The notes: generated by a model not told the origin, from the sequence alone. DNA of 64,000 bases from Novosphingobium sp. (GCF_039595395.1 NZ_JBCNLP010000001.1:2108001-2172000); one strand, 5' to 3'. Positions 8,940-17,652 are shown, numbered from the stretch's first letter. Numbers and translations are program-made.

Positions 8940-9299
8940 ATGCAGGATGAGCGGCTTTTCTCCACCCCGGCAGGCATCAAACTGGGGCCCATCGACATGG
9001 TGGCACGGGGCAGGGCCCGCAACATCGTCATCCAGATGAAGGCCGGGCGGTTTCATGGCTTTGTCGTCAGGCAGGGGGATGCGGTGTATGGCTATGTCGA
9101 CCGCTGCCCGCATGCGGGCTTGCCGCTGACGCAGGAGCTTGATGGTTACCTCACGCCTGATGGCAGCATGATCGCCTGCCAGTGGCATGGCGCGCTGTTC
9201 CGCATCGAGGATGGGGAATGTGTCGGCGGGCCCTGTGTGGGGCGCTTCCTGGAAAGCTGGCCGGTGGCGGTGAGCGAAGGAGTTCTGATCACCGCCTGA
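8940..9299 (+). CDS. Small Rieske [2Fe-2S] protein
   Basis: 119 residues, essentially one Rieske domain. The cluster ligands are CPHAG (Cys and His) and CQWHGALF (Cys and His), with the GG...L loop following. No signal peptide or membrane anchor is seen, so it is like soluble dioxygenase ferredoxins or NirD-type proteins. It is separated from the ROK kinase by 28 bp and converges with phhB, the two stop codons being 2 bp apart. No oxygenase subunit lies beside it, so its electron-transfer partner is unknown. The ATG at 8940 is used; a GGGGAAG stretch lies about 15 nt upstream, so a nearby alternative start is possible. Confidence 0.85.
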   Translation: MQDERLFSTPAGIKLGPIDMVARGRARNIVIQMKAGRFHGFVVRQGDAVYGYVDRCPHAGLPLTQELDGYLTPDGSMIACQWHGALFRIEDGECVGGPCVGRFLESWPVAVSEGVLITA

Positions 9300-9301
9300 A
9301 A

Positions 9302-9592
9302 TCAGGCGATTGTATCGATCACCTGCGCCAGTTCGACATCGCGCTGCGAAATGCCCTTGGCATCATGGGTCGTCAGCCAGATATCGAGCTTGTTGTAGAC
9401 ATTGGCCCATTCGGGATGATGGTCGCGTTTGTCGGCCTGCACACCGATGCGGACCATCAGGGCGAGGGCTTCGGCAAAATCGCTGGTCACGATGCGGCGG
9501 TGGAGCGCCTTGCGCCCGGCATCATGGGTCCATTGCGGCAGGGCGGTCAGCGCGGCCTGCAGCTCCTTGTCATTCAGGGGCTGGATCATCAT
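9302..9592 (-). CDS. phhB: Pterin-4a-carbinolamine dehydratase
   Basis: 96 residues, the full length of the family. The active-site pattern DKRDHHPEWANVYNKLDIWLTTHD contains the conserved His-His-Pro-Glu and later Thr-His. PhhB dehydrates the 4a-hydroxytetrahydropterin formed by phenylalanine hydroxylase, so that the cofactor can be recycled. It is the last gene of a phhA-hpd-phhB run on the minus strand, 65 bp after hpd, which fits the biochemistry. Confidence 0.93.
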   Translation of the reverse strand: MMIQPLNDKELQAALTALPQWTHDAGRKALHRRIVTSDFAEALALMVRIGVQADKRDHHPEWANVYNKLDIWLTTHDAKGISQRDVELAQVIDTIA

Positions 9593-9657
9593 TCACTCTC
9601 CTGTCTGCCGGGCGGCGCGTGAGGGGAGAACGCGCCACCCAGCAGTCCGATCCATCC

Positions 9658-10706
9658 TTAGACGTCGACGGTAATAACGCCGCGGCGGATCTGGTCGAGC
9701 TCGATGGATTCGAACAGGGCCTTGAAATTGCCCTCGCCGAAGCCCTGGTTGCCCTTGCGCTGGATGATCTCGAAGAAGATCGGGCCGATCACGTTCTCGG
9801 TGAAGATCTGCAGCAGGATGCCGTCGTCGCCCGGGGCGCCGTCGATCAGGAGGTTCAGTTCGCGCAGTTGCTCGAGCGGCTCGCCATGCCCGGCGACGCG
9901 GGTGTCGACCAGCTCGTAGTAGGTGTCGGGTCGTGTCCTGAAGGTTCACGCCGTTGGCGCGCAGCTTGCGCACGGTGTCGTAGATGTCGTCGGTGGTCAG
10001 GGCGATGTGCTGGATGCCCTCGCCGTGGTATTCGCGGATGAATTCCTCGATCTGGGCTCTTGTCGTCCTGGCTCTCGTTGATCGGGATGCGGATCTTGCC
10101 GCAGGGCGCGGTCATCGCCTGGCTGAACAGGCCGGTGAGCTTGCCCTCGATGTCGAAATACTTCTGCTCCTCGAAGCCGAAGAGTTTCGCATAAAAGGCG
10201 GACCACACGCGCATCTGACCGCGTTTCACATTATGCGTCAGATGGTCCAGCAGATCGAGCCCGACGCTGTTGTGCTGCGTGGCTTCCTGCCAGCCGGGCA
10301 CCTGATCCCAGTCGGCAAAGGGATCACCCTCCACCAGATAGAGCAATGACCCGCCGATGCCTTCCAGCGCCTTGGCGCCGGGCAGGGCGGAGGTCGAGGT
10401 GTCGGCGTCGGTGGCGCCGCGCTCCAGCGCCAGCCCATGCGCCTTGGCCGCGTCGGCCACACGAAAGGCCATGCCATTGGCCGAGGGGCCGTGCAGCTTG
10501 CGGAACTCCGCGGCCTGTCCTGCGGGCAGGGTGTTCACCACAAAGGCGATCCGCCCCTGCCGATAGAGCCGCAGCCGGCCCGCATCATGCTCCGCCGCCA
10601 GCGTGAAGCCCAGTTGCCGCAATTGGCGCTCCATCACCTCGGGTTCGGGCGAGGTGAATTCGCAAAAGGCAAAGCCGTCGAGGCCGAGGGGATTGTCATG
10701 GCTCAT
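9658..10706 (-). pseudogene. hpd: 4-Hydroxyphenylpyruvate dioxygenase with two frameshifts
   Basis: The reading frame is clearly 4-hydroxyphenylpyruvate dioxygenase, which turns 4-hydroxyphenylpyruvate into homogentisate. The first frame from the ATG at 10706 runs through DHLTHNVKRG (first Fe-binding His about residue 155) to PINESQDDKS. Near 10054-10056 one extra base (a G in GGG on the plus strand) moves it to another frame, which encodes IREYHGEGIQHIALTTDD with the second His ligand. Near 9931 a second extra base shifts it again to the frame encoding TENVIGPIFFEIIQRKGNQG (the Glu ligand) and the natural C-terminus VDV at 9658. Without correction, translation would end at 9855 and lose two of three iron ligands. 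Either a recent loss or an assembly error. The start overlaps the phhA stop by 11 nt. Confidence 0.85.
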
Positions 10707-11583
10707 GATGGGGATTCCCTGTCTGGGATGGGCGGGAGCGCGCATAATGCTGCGTGCCACGATGATAGATCCGGTCGTCAGGCTCGATGGCATCGACTGC
10801 CAGATCGGGCGTGCCGTGAAGCTCTGCGTAAAGCGGGGCGAAGTCGGTCTCGATGGTCTGGCGCAGCAGATCCTCGAAACTGTCGATCACAAAATAGCTC
10901 TGCTGGAAGTCGTCGATGCGATAGTTGGTGCGCATCAGCCGCTTGAGGTCGAAACCGATGCGGTTGGGCGAGGGATCGTCCAGCGCGAACAGCGTCTCGC
11001 TGAAGGAGGACACGATCCCCGCGCCATAGATCTGCAGGCCTTCGGGTCCGCGCATCAGGCCGAACTCGACCGTGTACCAATAGAGCCGCGCCAGCCTCTC
11101 GATGGCGCCCAGCCCGGCGGCGCGCTGCCCGCCGCGCCCATAGGCCGCCATATAGTCGGCAAAGACCGGATTGGCGAGCAGGGGCACATGGCCGAAGACA
11201 TCGTGAAAGATGTCGGGCTCTTCCAGATAGTCGATCTGGTCGGGCTTGCGGATAAAGCGCCCGGCGACAAAGCGGCGGTTGGCCAGATGGTCGAAGAACA
11301 CGTCATCCGGCACCAGCCCCGGCACCGCCACCACCTGCCAGCCCGTGGCATCCATCAGCCGCGCATTGAGTTCGGCAAAATCGGGAATGCCCGGCTTGGA
11401 CAGGCGAAGCACATCCAGCCCGTCGATAAAGGCGGGAGCCACGCGACCAGGCAGCAGGCGGGCCTGACGCTCGAACAGGCGGTCCCACATGGCATGCTCA
11501 TCCGCGCCATAGCGGTCCCACTCCTGCGGAACCGTCCAGTCATCCGCGGCGCAGGCGGGTCTGGCGAGGGTGTCGTTGGCCAT
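10696..11583 (-). CDS. phhA: Phenylalanine-4-hydroxylase
   Basis: 295 residues, the bacterial monodomain length without the regulatory domain of animal enzymes. The iron ligands are His127 and His132 in IFHDVFGHVPLL and Glu173 in YWYTVEFGLM. It oxidises L-phenylalanine to L-tyrosine with O2 and tetrahydropterin in the cytosol. It heads the minus-strand run phhA-hpd-phhB and is divergent from an Lrp-type regulator that starts 112 bp away, which is the usual control arrangement for this pathway. Confidence 0.95.
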   Translation of the reverse strand: MANDTLARPACAADDWTVPQEWDRYGADEHAMWDRLFERQARLLPGRVAPAFIDGLDVLRLSKPGIPDFAELNARLMDATGWQVVAVPGLVPDDVFFDHLANRRFVAGRFIRKPDQIDYLEEPDIFHDVFGHVPLLANPVFADYMAAYGRGGQRAAGLGAIERLARLYWYTVEFGLMRGPEGLQIYGAGIVSSFSETLFALDDPSPNRIGFDLKRLMRTNYRIDDFQQSYFVIDSFEDLLRQTIETDFAPLYAELHGTPDLAVDAIEPDDRIYHRGTQHYARSRPSQTGNPHHEP

Positions 11584-11695
11584 GACGCGACTGTCTCACA
11601 GAGCCGGATTGATTGCGTTTCAAAATGGGGGCAGAAACGCGGCATGGTGAAATGAAATTCGCGAACTGGCTCGTTTCGCGAGATGGAGTTTTCGA

Positions 11696-12151
11696 ATGGA
11701 CGCGATCGACAAACGAATCGTCGAGATCCTGCAGCGCGACGCCTCGCTCAGCCATGCCGATCTGGGGGAGCGGGTGGGGGCCTCGGCAGCCTCCTGCTGG
11801 CGGCGGATCAAGGCGCTGGAGGCGGCGGGCATCCTGACCGCCACTGTGCGTCTGGTCGATCCCGAGCAGATCGGGCTGGCGGTCAATGTTTTCTGCAACA
11901 TCCGCGTGCGCAACCATGCTCAGGAGGTGCGCAAGCCTTTCGAGGATTTTCTGAAAGGCCGCCCCGAAGTGATCGAGTGCTACTCCATGTCGGGTGAGTG
12001 GGATTACATGCTGCGCATCGCCGTGGCCGATGTGGCCGATTACGAGAAATTTCTGATGCGTACCCTGCTGGAGCATCCGGCGGTGGGGTCGGCCTCGTCG
12101 CACTTTGCGTTGTCGACCACCAAATATACCACCGCCCTGCCTTTGTCGTGA
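11696..12151 (+). CDS. Lrp/AsnC-family transcriptional regulator
   Basis: 151 residues: N-terminal helix-turn-helix (IDKRIVEILQRDASLSHADL, then VGASAASCWRRIKAL as recognition helix) and a C-terminal RAM ligand-binding domain (VIECYSMSGEWDYMLRIAV). Lrp family members sense amino acids and commonly control degradation genes. Because it is divergent from phhA, it is likely the phenylalanine- or tyrosine-responsive regulator of that operon; this is inferred from position only. Confidence 0.88.
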   Translation: MDAIDKRIVEILQRDASLSHADLGERVGASAASCWRRIKALEAAGILTATVRLVDPEQIGLAVNVFCNIRVRNHAQEVRKPFEDFLKGRPEVIECYSMSGEWDYMLRIAVADVADYEKFLMRTLLEHPAVGSASSHFALSTTKYTTALPLS

Positions 12152-12183
12152 TCGCGGATGTGGACAATCTTGAGCGGAATCGC

Positions 12184-12223
12184 TTGACAATCGCGCGTTC
12201 GGACGGAAATGATAGCGCTATCA
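12184..12223 (+). promoter_or_regulatory. xyl promoter and LacI-type operator
   Basis: A consensus -35 (TTGACA, 12184-12189) lies 20 bp before a perfect 14-bp palindrome TGATAGCGCTATCA (12210-12223), which would overlap or follow the -10 region around 12207-12213. A CG-centred palindrome of this type is typical for LacI-family repressors and resembles the xylose operator I recall for Caulobacter XylR. It sits about 50 bp upstream of xylX, and the likely repressor is the LacI protein at 16487-17563. Confidence 0.65.
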
Positions 12224-12274
12224 CTTTATGGTCACCACGAATGGCCATCACACAAAGCGTCCGGGAGAGAAAAG

Positions 12275-13411
12275 TTGGCCAAGACCATTTCCATCGGTGA
12301 CCTGTTGCCGTCTGACTGGCGGGAGGGAACCTTCCTTGGCCGTGTCCAGACCGCGCAGGGGCCGAGCCCCATTCTGGTGGTCGGCGGCGAAGTTTATGAC
12401 ATGTCGCATGTCGCCCCGACCGTCTCGCAACTGGTCGAGCATCTGCCGCTCTCGGCTGCCGGTGGCGTGATCCTGGGTTCGCTCGATACGCTGGACCTGC
12501 CGCTGCTCAGCCCGATCGACCTGCAATGCGTCAAGGCGGCGGGTGTGACCTTCGCCACTTCCACGCTGGAGCGGGTGATCGAGGAGCGCGCGCGCGGTGA
12601 CGCGGGCAAGGCTCAGGAAATCCGCGCCCGTATCGAGGCCCGCGTGGGCGGCTCGATCCGCAGCGTGGTCCCCGGTTCGGCCGAGGCCGAGGCGCTCAAG
12701 GAACTGCTGCTGGCCGATGGCCTGTGGTCGCAATATCTGGAAGTCGCCATCGGGCCTTACGCCGAGGTCTTCACCAAGGCGCCGGTGCTGGCCACGGTCG
12801 GCGCTCTGGCCGATGTCGGTGTGCGTTCGGACTCCACCTGGAACAACCCCGAGCCCGAGGTCGTGCTGCTGGTTAATGCCGCCGGCGAAGCTGTCGGCGC
12901 CACGCTGGGCAATGACGTCAATCTGCGTGACATCGAGGGGCGCAGCGCGCTGCTGCTGGGTAAGGCGAAGGACAACAACGCCTCCTGCTCGGTCGGCCCG
13001 CTGGTGCGCCTGTTCGACGATGGCTTCACCATCGACGACGTCCGCAATGCCGAGGTCGAACTGGTGATCGACGGTCCCGAGGGTTACAAGCTCGAAGGCC
13101 ATTCCTCGATGAACCAGATCAGCCGCGACCCGCTCGATCTGGTGCGCCAGACGCTGAGCGAGCATCAGTATCCCGATGGCTTCGTGCTGTTCCTCGGCAC
13201 GCTCTTCGCGCCCGTGCAGGATCGTGATGATCCGGGCCGGGGGTTCACCCATAAGGTGGGCGATGTGGTCTCGATTGCCACGCCGCGTCTGGGCCGTCTG
13301 GTCAACACGGTGGTCACCTCGCGCGATGCCGCGCCCTGGACCCAGGGCATCGCGGCACTTTACGCCAATCTGGCCCAGCGCGGCCTGCTCAAGGTGAAGG
13401 CAGAAGCATGA
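12275..13411 (+). CDS. xylX: 2-Keto-3-deoxy-D-xylonate dehydratase (FAH family), Weimberg pathway
   Basis: 378 residues from a TTG codon at 12275, preceded by GGGAGAG at 5-nt spacing. Upstream codons in the frame overlap the operator and look non-coding, so TTG is preferred. The fumarylacetoacetate-hydrolase fold of the C-terminal two thirds carries the metal site and the segments LGNDVNLRDIEGRSALLLGK and KDNNASCSVGP, which match Caulobacter XylX from memory nearly residue for residue. The enzyme dehydrates 2-keto-3-deoxy-D-xylonate to alpha-ketoglutarate semialdehyde. The stop overlaps the xylB start (ATGA). Confidence 0.9.
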   Translation: MAKTISIGDLLPSDWREGTFLGRVQTAQGPSPILVVGGEVYDMSHVAPTVSQLVEHLPLSAAGGVILGSLDTLDLPLLSPIDLQCVKAAGVTFATSTLERVIEERARGDAGKAQEIRARIEARVGGSIRSVVPGSAEAEALKELLLADGLWSQYLEVAIGPYAEVFTKAPVLATVGALADVGVRSDSTWNNPEPEVVLLVNAAGEAVGATLGNDVNLRDIEGRSALLLGKAKDNNASCSVGPLVRLFDDGFTIDDVRNAEVELVIDGPEGYKLEGHSSMNQISRDPLDLVRQTLSEHQYPDGFVLFLGTLFAPVQDRDDPGRGFTHKVGDVVSIATPRLGRLVNTVVTSRDAAPWTQGIAALYANLAQRGLLKVKAEA

Positions 13412-14172
13412 GCAACCGGGCTCTTTATCCCAGCCTGAAGGGCAAGCGCGTCTTCATCAGCGGCGGCGCCAGCGGCATCGGTGAGGGTTTCGTCGAAGCC
13501 TTCGTGGCGCAGGGCGCGCATGTCGCTTTCTGCGATATCGCTCAGGAAGCTGGCGAGACGGTGGCAAAGCGCCTTGGCGCGGATGCCGCCTTCCAGCCTC
13601 ATTTCCACCGCTGCGATCTGCGTGACGTCGAAGCCGTTCAGGCGATGATGGCGCAGGTCGAGGCGGAGTTGGGCGGCATCGACATCGTCATCAACAACGC
13701 CGCCAATGACGATCGTCACAGCGTGGCCGATGTGACGCCCGCCTATTGGGACGAGCGCATGGCGGTCAATCTGCGCCATCAGTTCTTTGTGGCGCAGGCT
13801 GCCGCACCGGCGATGAAGCGCGCGGGTGGCGGTGCGATCATCAATCTGGGGTCGATCAGTTGGCATCTGGGCCTGGCCGATCTGGTGCTCTACGAGACCG
13901 CCAAGGCCGCCATCGAAGGTATGACACGGGGTCTGGCGCGCGAACTCGGCCGCGAGAACATCCGCGTCACGGCCATCATTCCGGGCAATGTGAAGACCCC
14001 GCGTCAGGAGCAATGGTACACGCCCGAGGGCGAGGCCGAAATCGTCGCCGCGCAATGCATGGACGGGCGCCTGCTGCCCGCCGATGTCGCGGCGCTGGCG
14101 CTGTTCCTGGCTTCGGACGACGCGCGTCTGATCACCGGCCACAACTATTGGGTCGACGCCGGATGGCGCTGA
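13408..14172 (+). CDS. xylB: D-xylose 1-dehydrogenase (SDR family)
   Basis: 254 residues of classical short-chain dehydrogenase. It has the cofactor-binding GGASGIGEG near residue 19, INNAAND at about 96, the catalytic serine region LGSISWH at 148-153, and Tyr162 and Lys166 in YETAK. The stretches NNAANDDRHSVADVT, SISWHLGLADLVLYETAKA and the C-terminus YWVDAGWR match Caulobacter XylB, the NAD-dependent xylose dehydrogenase that starts the Weimberg pathway. Length also agrees. It is coupled by 4-nt overlap to xylX and by 10-nt overlap to xylC. Confidence 0.92.
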   Translation: MSNRALYPSLKGKRVFISGGASGIGEGFVEAFVAQGAHVAFCDIAQEAGETVAKRLGADAAFQPHFHRCDLRDVEAVQAMMAQVEAELGGIDIVINNAANDDRHSVADVTPAYWDERMAVNLRHQFFVAQAAAPAMKRAGGGAIINLGSISWHLGLADLVLYETAKAAIEGMTRGLARELGRENIRVTAIIPGNVKTPRQEQWYTPEGEAEIVAAQCMDGRLLPADVAALALFLASDDARLITGHNYWVDAGWR

Positions 14173-15032
14173 GCCCCGAGCCCGTCTGGGAACTGGGCGC
14201 CACCTTGGGCGAGGGACCTGTCTGGGTCGCGCGTGAGGCGGCGCTGTGGTTCGTCGACATCAAGGCGCCCGCGATCCATCGCTTCGATCCGTCGACCGGT
14301 GCCAAGCAGAGCTGGGATGTTCCCGCTCAGGTGGGCTGGGTGCTGCCATCTTCGGAAGGCGGGATGATCGCCGGGCTGCAGTCCGGCGTGCATCGCTTCG
14401 ATCCGGCCTCGGGCCGCTGCGAGCTGATCCATGCGCCCGAGGCTGGCCGACCCGGCAATCGTCTCAACGATGCGACGGTGGCGGCGGATGGCGCGATCTG
14501 GTTCGGCTCGATGGACGATGCTGAGCAGGACGACACCGGGCGCATCTGGCGCCTGCATGGCGGCATCTGTGCCGACACCGGTCTGCCGCCCGTCAGCATC
14601 ACCAATGGCCCGGCTTTCTCGCCCGATGGCGCCACGCTTTACCATCATGACACGCTGGGCCGCAAAATCTGGGCCAGCAGCGTGGAGAATGGCAAGGTGA
14701 CCGCCACGCGCCTTTTCGCGGACATCGAGGATGGCGCGGGCTATCCCGATGGCCCCACCGTCGATGCCGAGGGCTGCCTGTGGGTCGGTCTTTTCGCGGG
14801 CTGGGCGGTGCGGCGCTACGATCCGAGCGGGCGGCTGATCGCCACCATCCCCATGCCGGTGGCCAACATCACCAAGGTTGCCTTTGGGGGCAGCGATCTG
14901 CGCACCGCTTACGCGACCACGGCGTCCAAGGGGCTGAGCGAAGCTCAGCTTGCGGCGCAGCCTCTGGCAGGTGCGCTCTTTGCCTTCGATGCGGGCGTGG
15001 CCGGGTTGGAAGGCCATGTCGCCCGCGTGTAA
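14163..15032 (+). CDS. xylC: D-xylonolactonase (SMP-30/gluconolactonase family)
   Basis: 289 residues of a six-bladed SMP-30 propeller. GATLGEGPVWV near the N-terminus supplies the metal-binding Glu, NRLNDATVAADGAIWFG the metal-binding Asn, and SITNGPAFSPDG and DGPTVDAEGCLWVGLF the remaining Asn and Asp ligands. It hydrolyses D-xylono-1,4-lactone made by XylB to xylonate. The start ATG at 14163 lies within the last codons of xylB. The pathway genes xylD (xylonate dehydratase) and xylA (ketoglutarate semialdehyde dehydrogenase) are not in this window. Confidence 0.9.
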   Translation: MALSPEPVWELGATLGEGPVWVAREAALWFVDIKAPAIHRFDPSTGAKQSWDVPAQVGWVLPSSEGGMIAGLQSGVHRFDPASGRCELIHAPEAGRPGNRLNDATVAADGAIWFGSMDDAEQDDTGRIWRLHGGICADTGLPPVSITNGPAFSPDGATLYHHDTLGRKIWASSVENGKVTATRLFADIEDGAGYPDGPTVDAEGCLWVGLFAGWAVRRYDPSGRLIATIPMPVANITKVAFGGSDLRTAYATTASKGLSEAQLAAQPLAGALFAFDAGVAGLEGHVARV

Positions 15033-15056
15033 ATGAATAAAACGAGAGGGTTGGGG

Positions 15057-16469
15057 ATGCAGGATAAGGATCAAGAGAAAGCCAATATGGGCTTCATCGC
15101 CGCGATTGTGGCGGTGGCGACCATTGGCGGCTTTATGTTCGGCTATGACTCCGGCGTGATCAATGGCACGCAAAAGGGGCTGGAGGCCGCTTTCGACCTG
15201 GGCAAGGTGGGCATTGGCATCAATGTCGGCGCCATTCTGGTCGGCAGCTCGATCGGTGCCTTCAGCGCCGGGCGTCTGGCTGATCGCATCGGGCGACGCG
15301 GCGTGATGAAGGCGGCCGCTGTGTTGTTTCTGGTCAGTGCTCTGCTGGCGGGGGCGGCCGGATCGTCGGCGATCTTCATCTTTGCGCGCATCATTGGCGG
15401 GCTGGGCGTGGGCGCGGCCTCGGTGATCTCGCCGGTCTATATCTCCGAGGTGGTGCCTGCCAGCGTGCGAGGCCGCCTCTCCAGCGTGCAGCAGGTGATG
15501 ATCATCAGCGGCCTGACGGGCGCTTTCGTGGTCAACTATGTGCTGGCCCATTATGCGGGCGGTTCGACGGCGATCCTCTGGGCTGGGCAACCGGCATGGC
15601 GCTGGATGTTCTGGCTGCAGGCGCTGCCCGCCGCGATCTATTTCCTCGCGCTGCTGGGTATTCCGGAAAGCCCGCGCTTCCTGGTGGCCGTCGGTCGTGA
15701 AGGTGAAGCGCAGAGCGTGCTGGCCCGCCTGCTGGGTGCCGCTGCCGCCGCGCGCAAGCTGGTGGAAATCCGCCAGAGCCTTGCTGCTGACCATCATCGT
15801 CCCTCGCTGGCCGATCTGAAGGACCCTTCGACGGGCCGTATTCGCAAGATCGTGTGGACGGGCATCGGCCTTGCCGTGTTCCAGCAGTTCGTCGGCATCA
15901 ATGTGGTGTTCTATTACGGCGCCACCCTGTGGCAGGCGGTGGGCTTCTCGGAAGGCGACGCGCTGCAGATCAACATCATCTCGGGCGTGGTCTCGATCGG
16001 TGGCTGTCTGGCGACCTTGGCGCTGGTTGACCGCATCGGGCGCAAGCCGCTGCTGCTGATCGGCTCGGCGGGCATGACTGTCACGCTCGGCACCGTGGCC
16101 TGGGCCTTTTCGACCGCGACGCAGGGTGTCGATGGCGCGATGGCGCTGCCGGGCAACCATGGGATGATCGCGCTGGTTGCCGCCAATCTCTACACGCTGT
16201 TCTTCAACATGAGCTGGGGCCCGATCATGTGGGTGATGCTGGGCGAGATGTTCCCCAACCAGATCCGTGGCTCGGGCCTGGCGGTGTCCGGCTTCGCGCA
16301 GTGGATCGCCAATGCGGCGATCTCGGTCAGCTTCCCCGCGCTGGTGGTGTCGCCGGGTCTGGCGGGCGCCTATGTGGGCTATGCCTGCTTTGCCGGATTG
16401 TCGTTCTTCTTCGTGCGCGCCCTGGTGCATGAAACCAGAGGGCGAGAGCTGGAAGATATGGAAGGCTGA
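15057..16469 (+). CDS. MFS sugar porter, probable D-xylose:H+ symporter
   Basis: 470 residues from ATG 15057, preceded by GAGAGGG at 6-nt spacing; an in-frame ATG at 15033 is the alternative. Twelve membrane segments and the sugar-porter signatures FMFGYDSGVINGT, DRIGRRG, PESPRFL, QQFVGINVVFYYG, DRIGRKPLLL and a terminal HETRGRELEDME are visible, as in XylE/AraE/GalP. It follows xylC within 25 bp, so D-xylose is the most likely cargo. Its end is marked by a strong terminator shared with the convergent LacI gene. Confidence 0.9.
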   Translation: MQDKDQEKANMGFIAAIVAVATIGGFMFGYDSGVINGTQKGLEAAFDLGKVGIGINVGAILVGSSIGAFSAGRLADRIGRRGVMKAAAVLFLVSALLAGAAGSSAIFIFARIIGGLGVGAASVISPVYISEVVPASVRGRLSSVQQVMIISGLTGAFVVNYVLAHYAGGSTAILWAGQPAWRWMFWLQALPAAIYFLALLGIPESPRFLVAVGREGEAQSVLARLLGAAAAARKLVEIRQSLAADHHRPSLADLKDPSTGRIRKIVWTGIGLAVFQQFVGINVVFYYGATLWQAVGFSEGDALQINIISGVVSIGGCLATLALVDRIGRKPLLLIGSAGMTVTLGTVAWAFSTATQGVDGAMALPGNHGMIALVAANLYTLFFNMSWGPIMWVMLGEMFPNQIRGSGLAVSGFAQWIANAAISVSFPALVVSPGLAGAYVGYACFAGLSFFFVRALVHETRGRELEDMEG

Positions 16470-16477
16470 ATGGAGAG

Positions 16478-16508
16478 CGGGCGGTCTTACAGACCGCCCG
16501 TTTTCTTT
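16478..16508. terminator. Strong intrinsic terminator after the xyl operon
   Basis: A perfect 10-bp stem (CGGGCGGTCT / AGACCGCCCG) with a 3-nt TAC loop is followed by TTTTCTTT on the plus strand. The stop codon of the convergent LacI gene lies across the stem-loop boundary (16487-16489), so the hairpin serves as the end of both genes. Confidence 0.85.
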
Positions 16509-17563
16509 GCGCGGCGCCGGGGCTTCGCATCCGACTGGCGCTGGATCAGCGTATAGTCGAGCTGGTCATGGCGGACGCCGCCCTGAGCGGCTTTGCCCCG
16601 GATCGTCCCGGCCAGCAGGTCCATCGCGGCGCGCGCCATCTCGCTGATGGGCTGGCGGATGGTGGTCAGTTCGGGCCAGATGGTGGTGGCCATCGGCGTA
16701 TCGTCGAAACCGCAGACGGTCAGGTCACGGGGGACATCGAGCTGCCGCGCATGGGCGGTGGCGACCGTGGCTGCGGCCATATCGTCATTGCTGGCGAAGA
16801 TCGCGGTGGGGGCGTCATGGGCGTCCAGAATGGTCCCTGCCGCCTCCAGCCCCGAGCGATAGGTGAAATAGCCCTGCGCCACGAGCGAAGGATCGGGCGA
16901 GATCCCCGCCTGCTCCAGTGCGGAGAGATAGCCCTTATGGCGCCTTTCGCTGGCGCTCTGATCGGGGTTGCCCTTGATGAAACCGATGCGGCGATGGCCC
17001 AGCGCGATCAAGTGGCTGGTCATGCTCTCGGCGGCATGGAAGTCGTCGATGCCGACCGAGGCGACATCGGGGCGGGGCACGCCCGCCGCCACGGCGACCA
17101 CAGCCAGCCCCTCCTTGCGCAGCGCGGCGAGCATCGGCTCGTTCTCGCAAAGCGGCGGGGGCAGCAGCACGCCGTTCAGCCGTCCGCGCTGCATGCGGGC
17201 CATCAGATCGGCCAGATCGGCATCCTCATCGAAACGCTCGACGGTGAGGGTGACATTGAGGCTGCCCGCGCGATCGAGGCTGCCCATCAGAAATTCCGAC
17301 AGATAGGCCGAGGAAGGGTTGGAATAGACCAGCGCGATGCGTGTGTCGTCGCCGCCCGCCAATTGCCGCGCGGCGGCCGAGGGGGCGTAATTGAGCGCGG
17401 CAATCGCGGCCTCCACCTTCTCGCGTGTGCTGGCCCGCACCATCGAGCCCTCATTGATCACGCGCGACACCGTCATCGGGGAGACCCCGGCATGGCTGGC
17501 GACATCGGCAATCGTGGGAGCATTGCGCTGGCTGCGGGAGCGGGGCTTGATCATGGCTGTCAT
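16487..17563 (-). CDS. LacI-family repressor, probable XylR-type regulator
   Basis: 358 residues. The N-terminal helix-turn-helix (TIADVASHAGVSPMTVSRVI) and hinge helix (YAPSAAARQLAGG) are complete, followed by a periplasmic-binding-protein-like effector domain (ALVYSNPSS..., GIDDFHAAE, IFASNDDMA, VCGFDDTP). It converges on the xyl operon, whose promoter contains a LacI-type palindrome, so it is likely the xylose-responsive repressor. The ATG at 17563 is used because GAGGG lies 3 nt upstream; the ATG at 17554 would have a 12-nt spacing. Confidence 0.85.
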   Translation of the reverse strand: MTAMIKPRSRSQRNAPTIADVASHAGVSPMTVSRVINEGSMVRASTREKVEAAIAALNYAPSAAARQLAGGDDTRIALVYSNPSSAYLSEFLMGSLDRAGSLNVTLTVERFDEDADLADLMARMQRGRLNGVLLPPPLCENEPMLAALRKEGLAVVAVAAGVPRPDVASVGIDDFHAAESMTSHLIALGHRRIGFIKGNPDQSASERRHKGYLSALEQAGISPDPSLVAQGYFTYRSGLEAAGTILDAHDAPTAIFASNDDMAAATVATAHARQLDVPRDLTVCGFDDTPMATTIWPELTTIRQPISEMARAAMDLLAGTIRGKAAQGGVRHDQLDYTLIQRQSDAKPRRRAKKTGGL

Positions 17564-17652
17564 AAACCCTCGCTGAAGGGCAAATGCAAGATCGGCGCGG
17601 GGAAAAGCCTGCCTTGCCCAAAACGGGGGTGCTTCAGCCTGGAAAGCGGAGG

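Noticed and set aside
9658..10706. Programmed ribosomal frameshifting in hpd
   Set aside because: Two separate +1 shifts are needed, there is no slippery sequence or downstream structure, and the family does not use it. Mutation or sequencing error is simpler.
14145..16430. A 761-codon open frame antisense to xylC and the MFS gene
   Set aside because: Composition (His, Arg, Gln) is that of an antisense shadow; both plus-strand proteins have strong family motifs.
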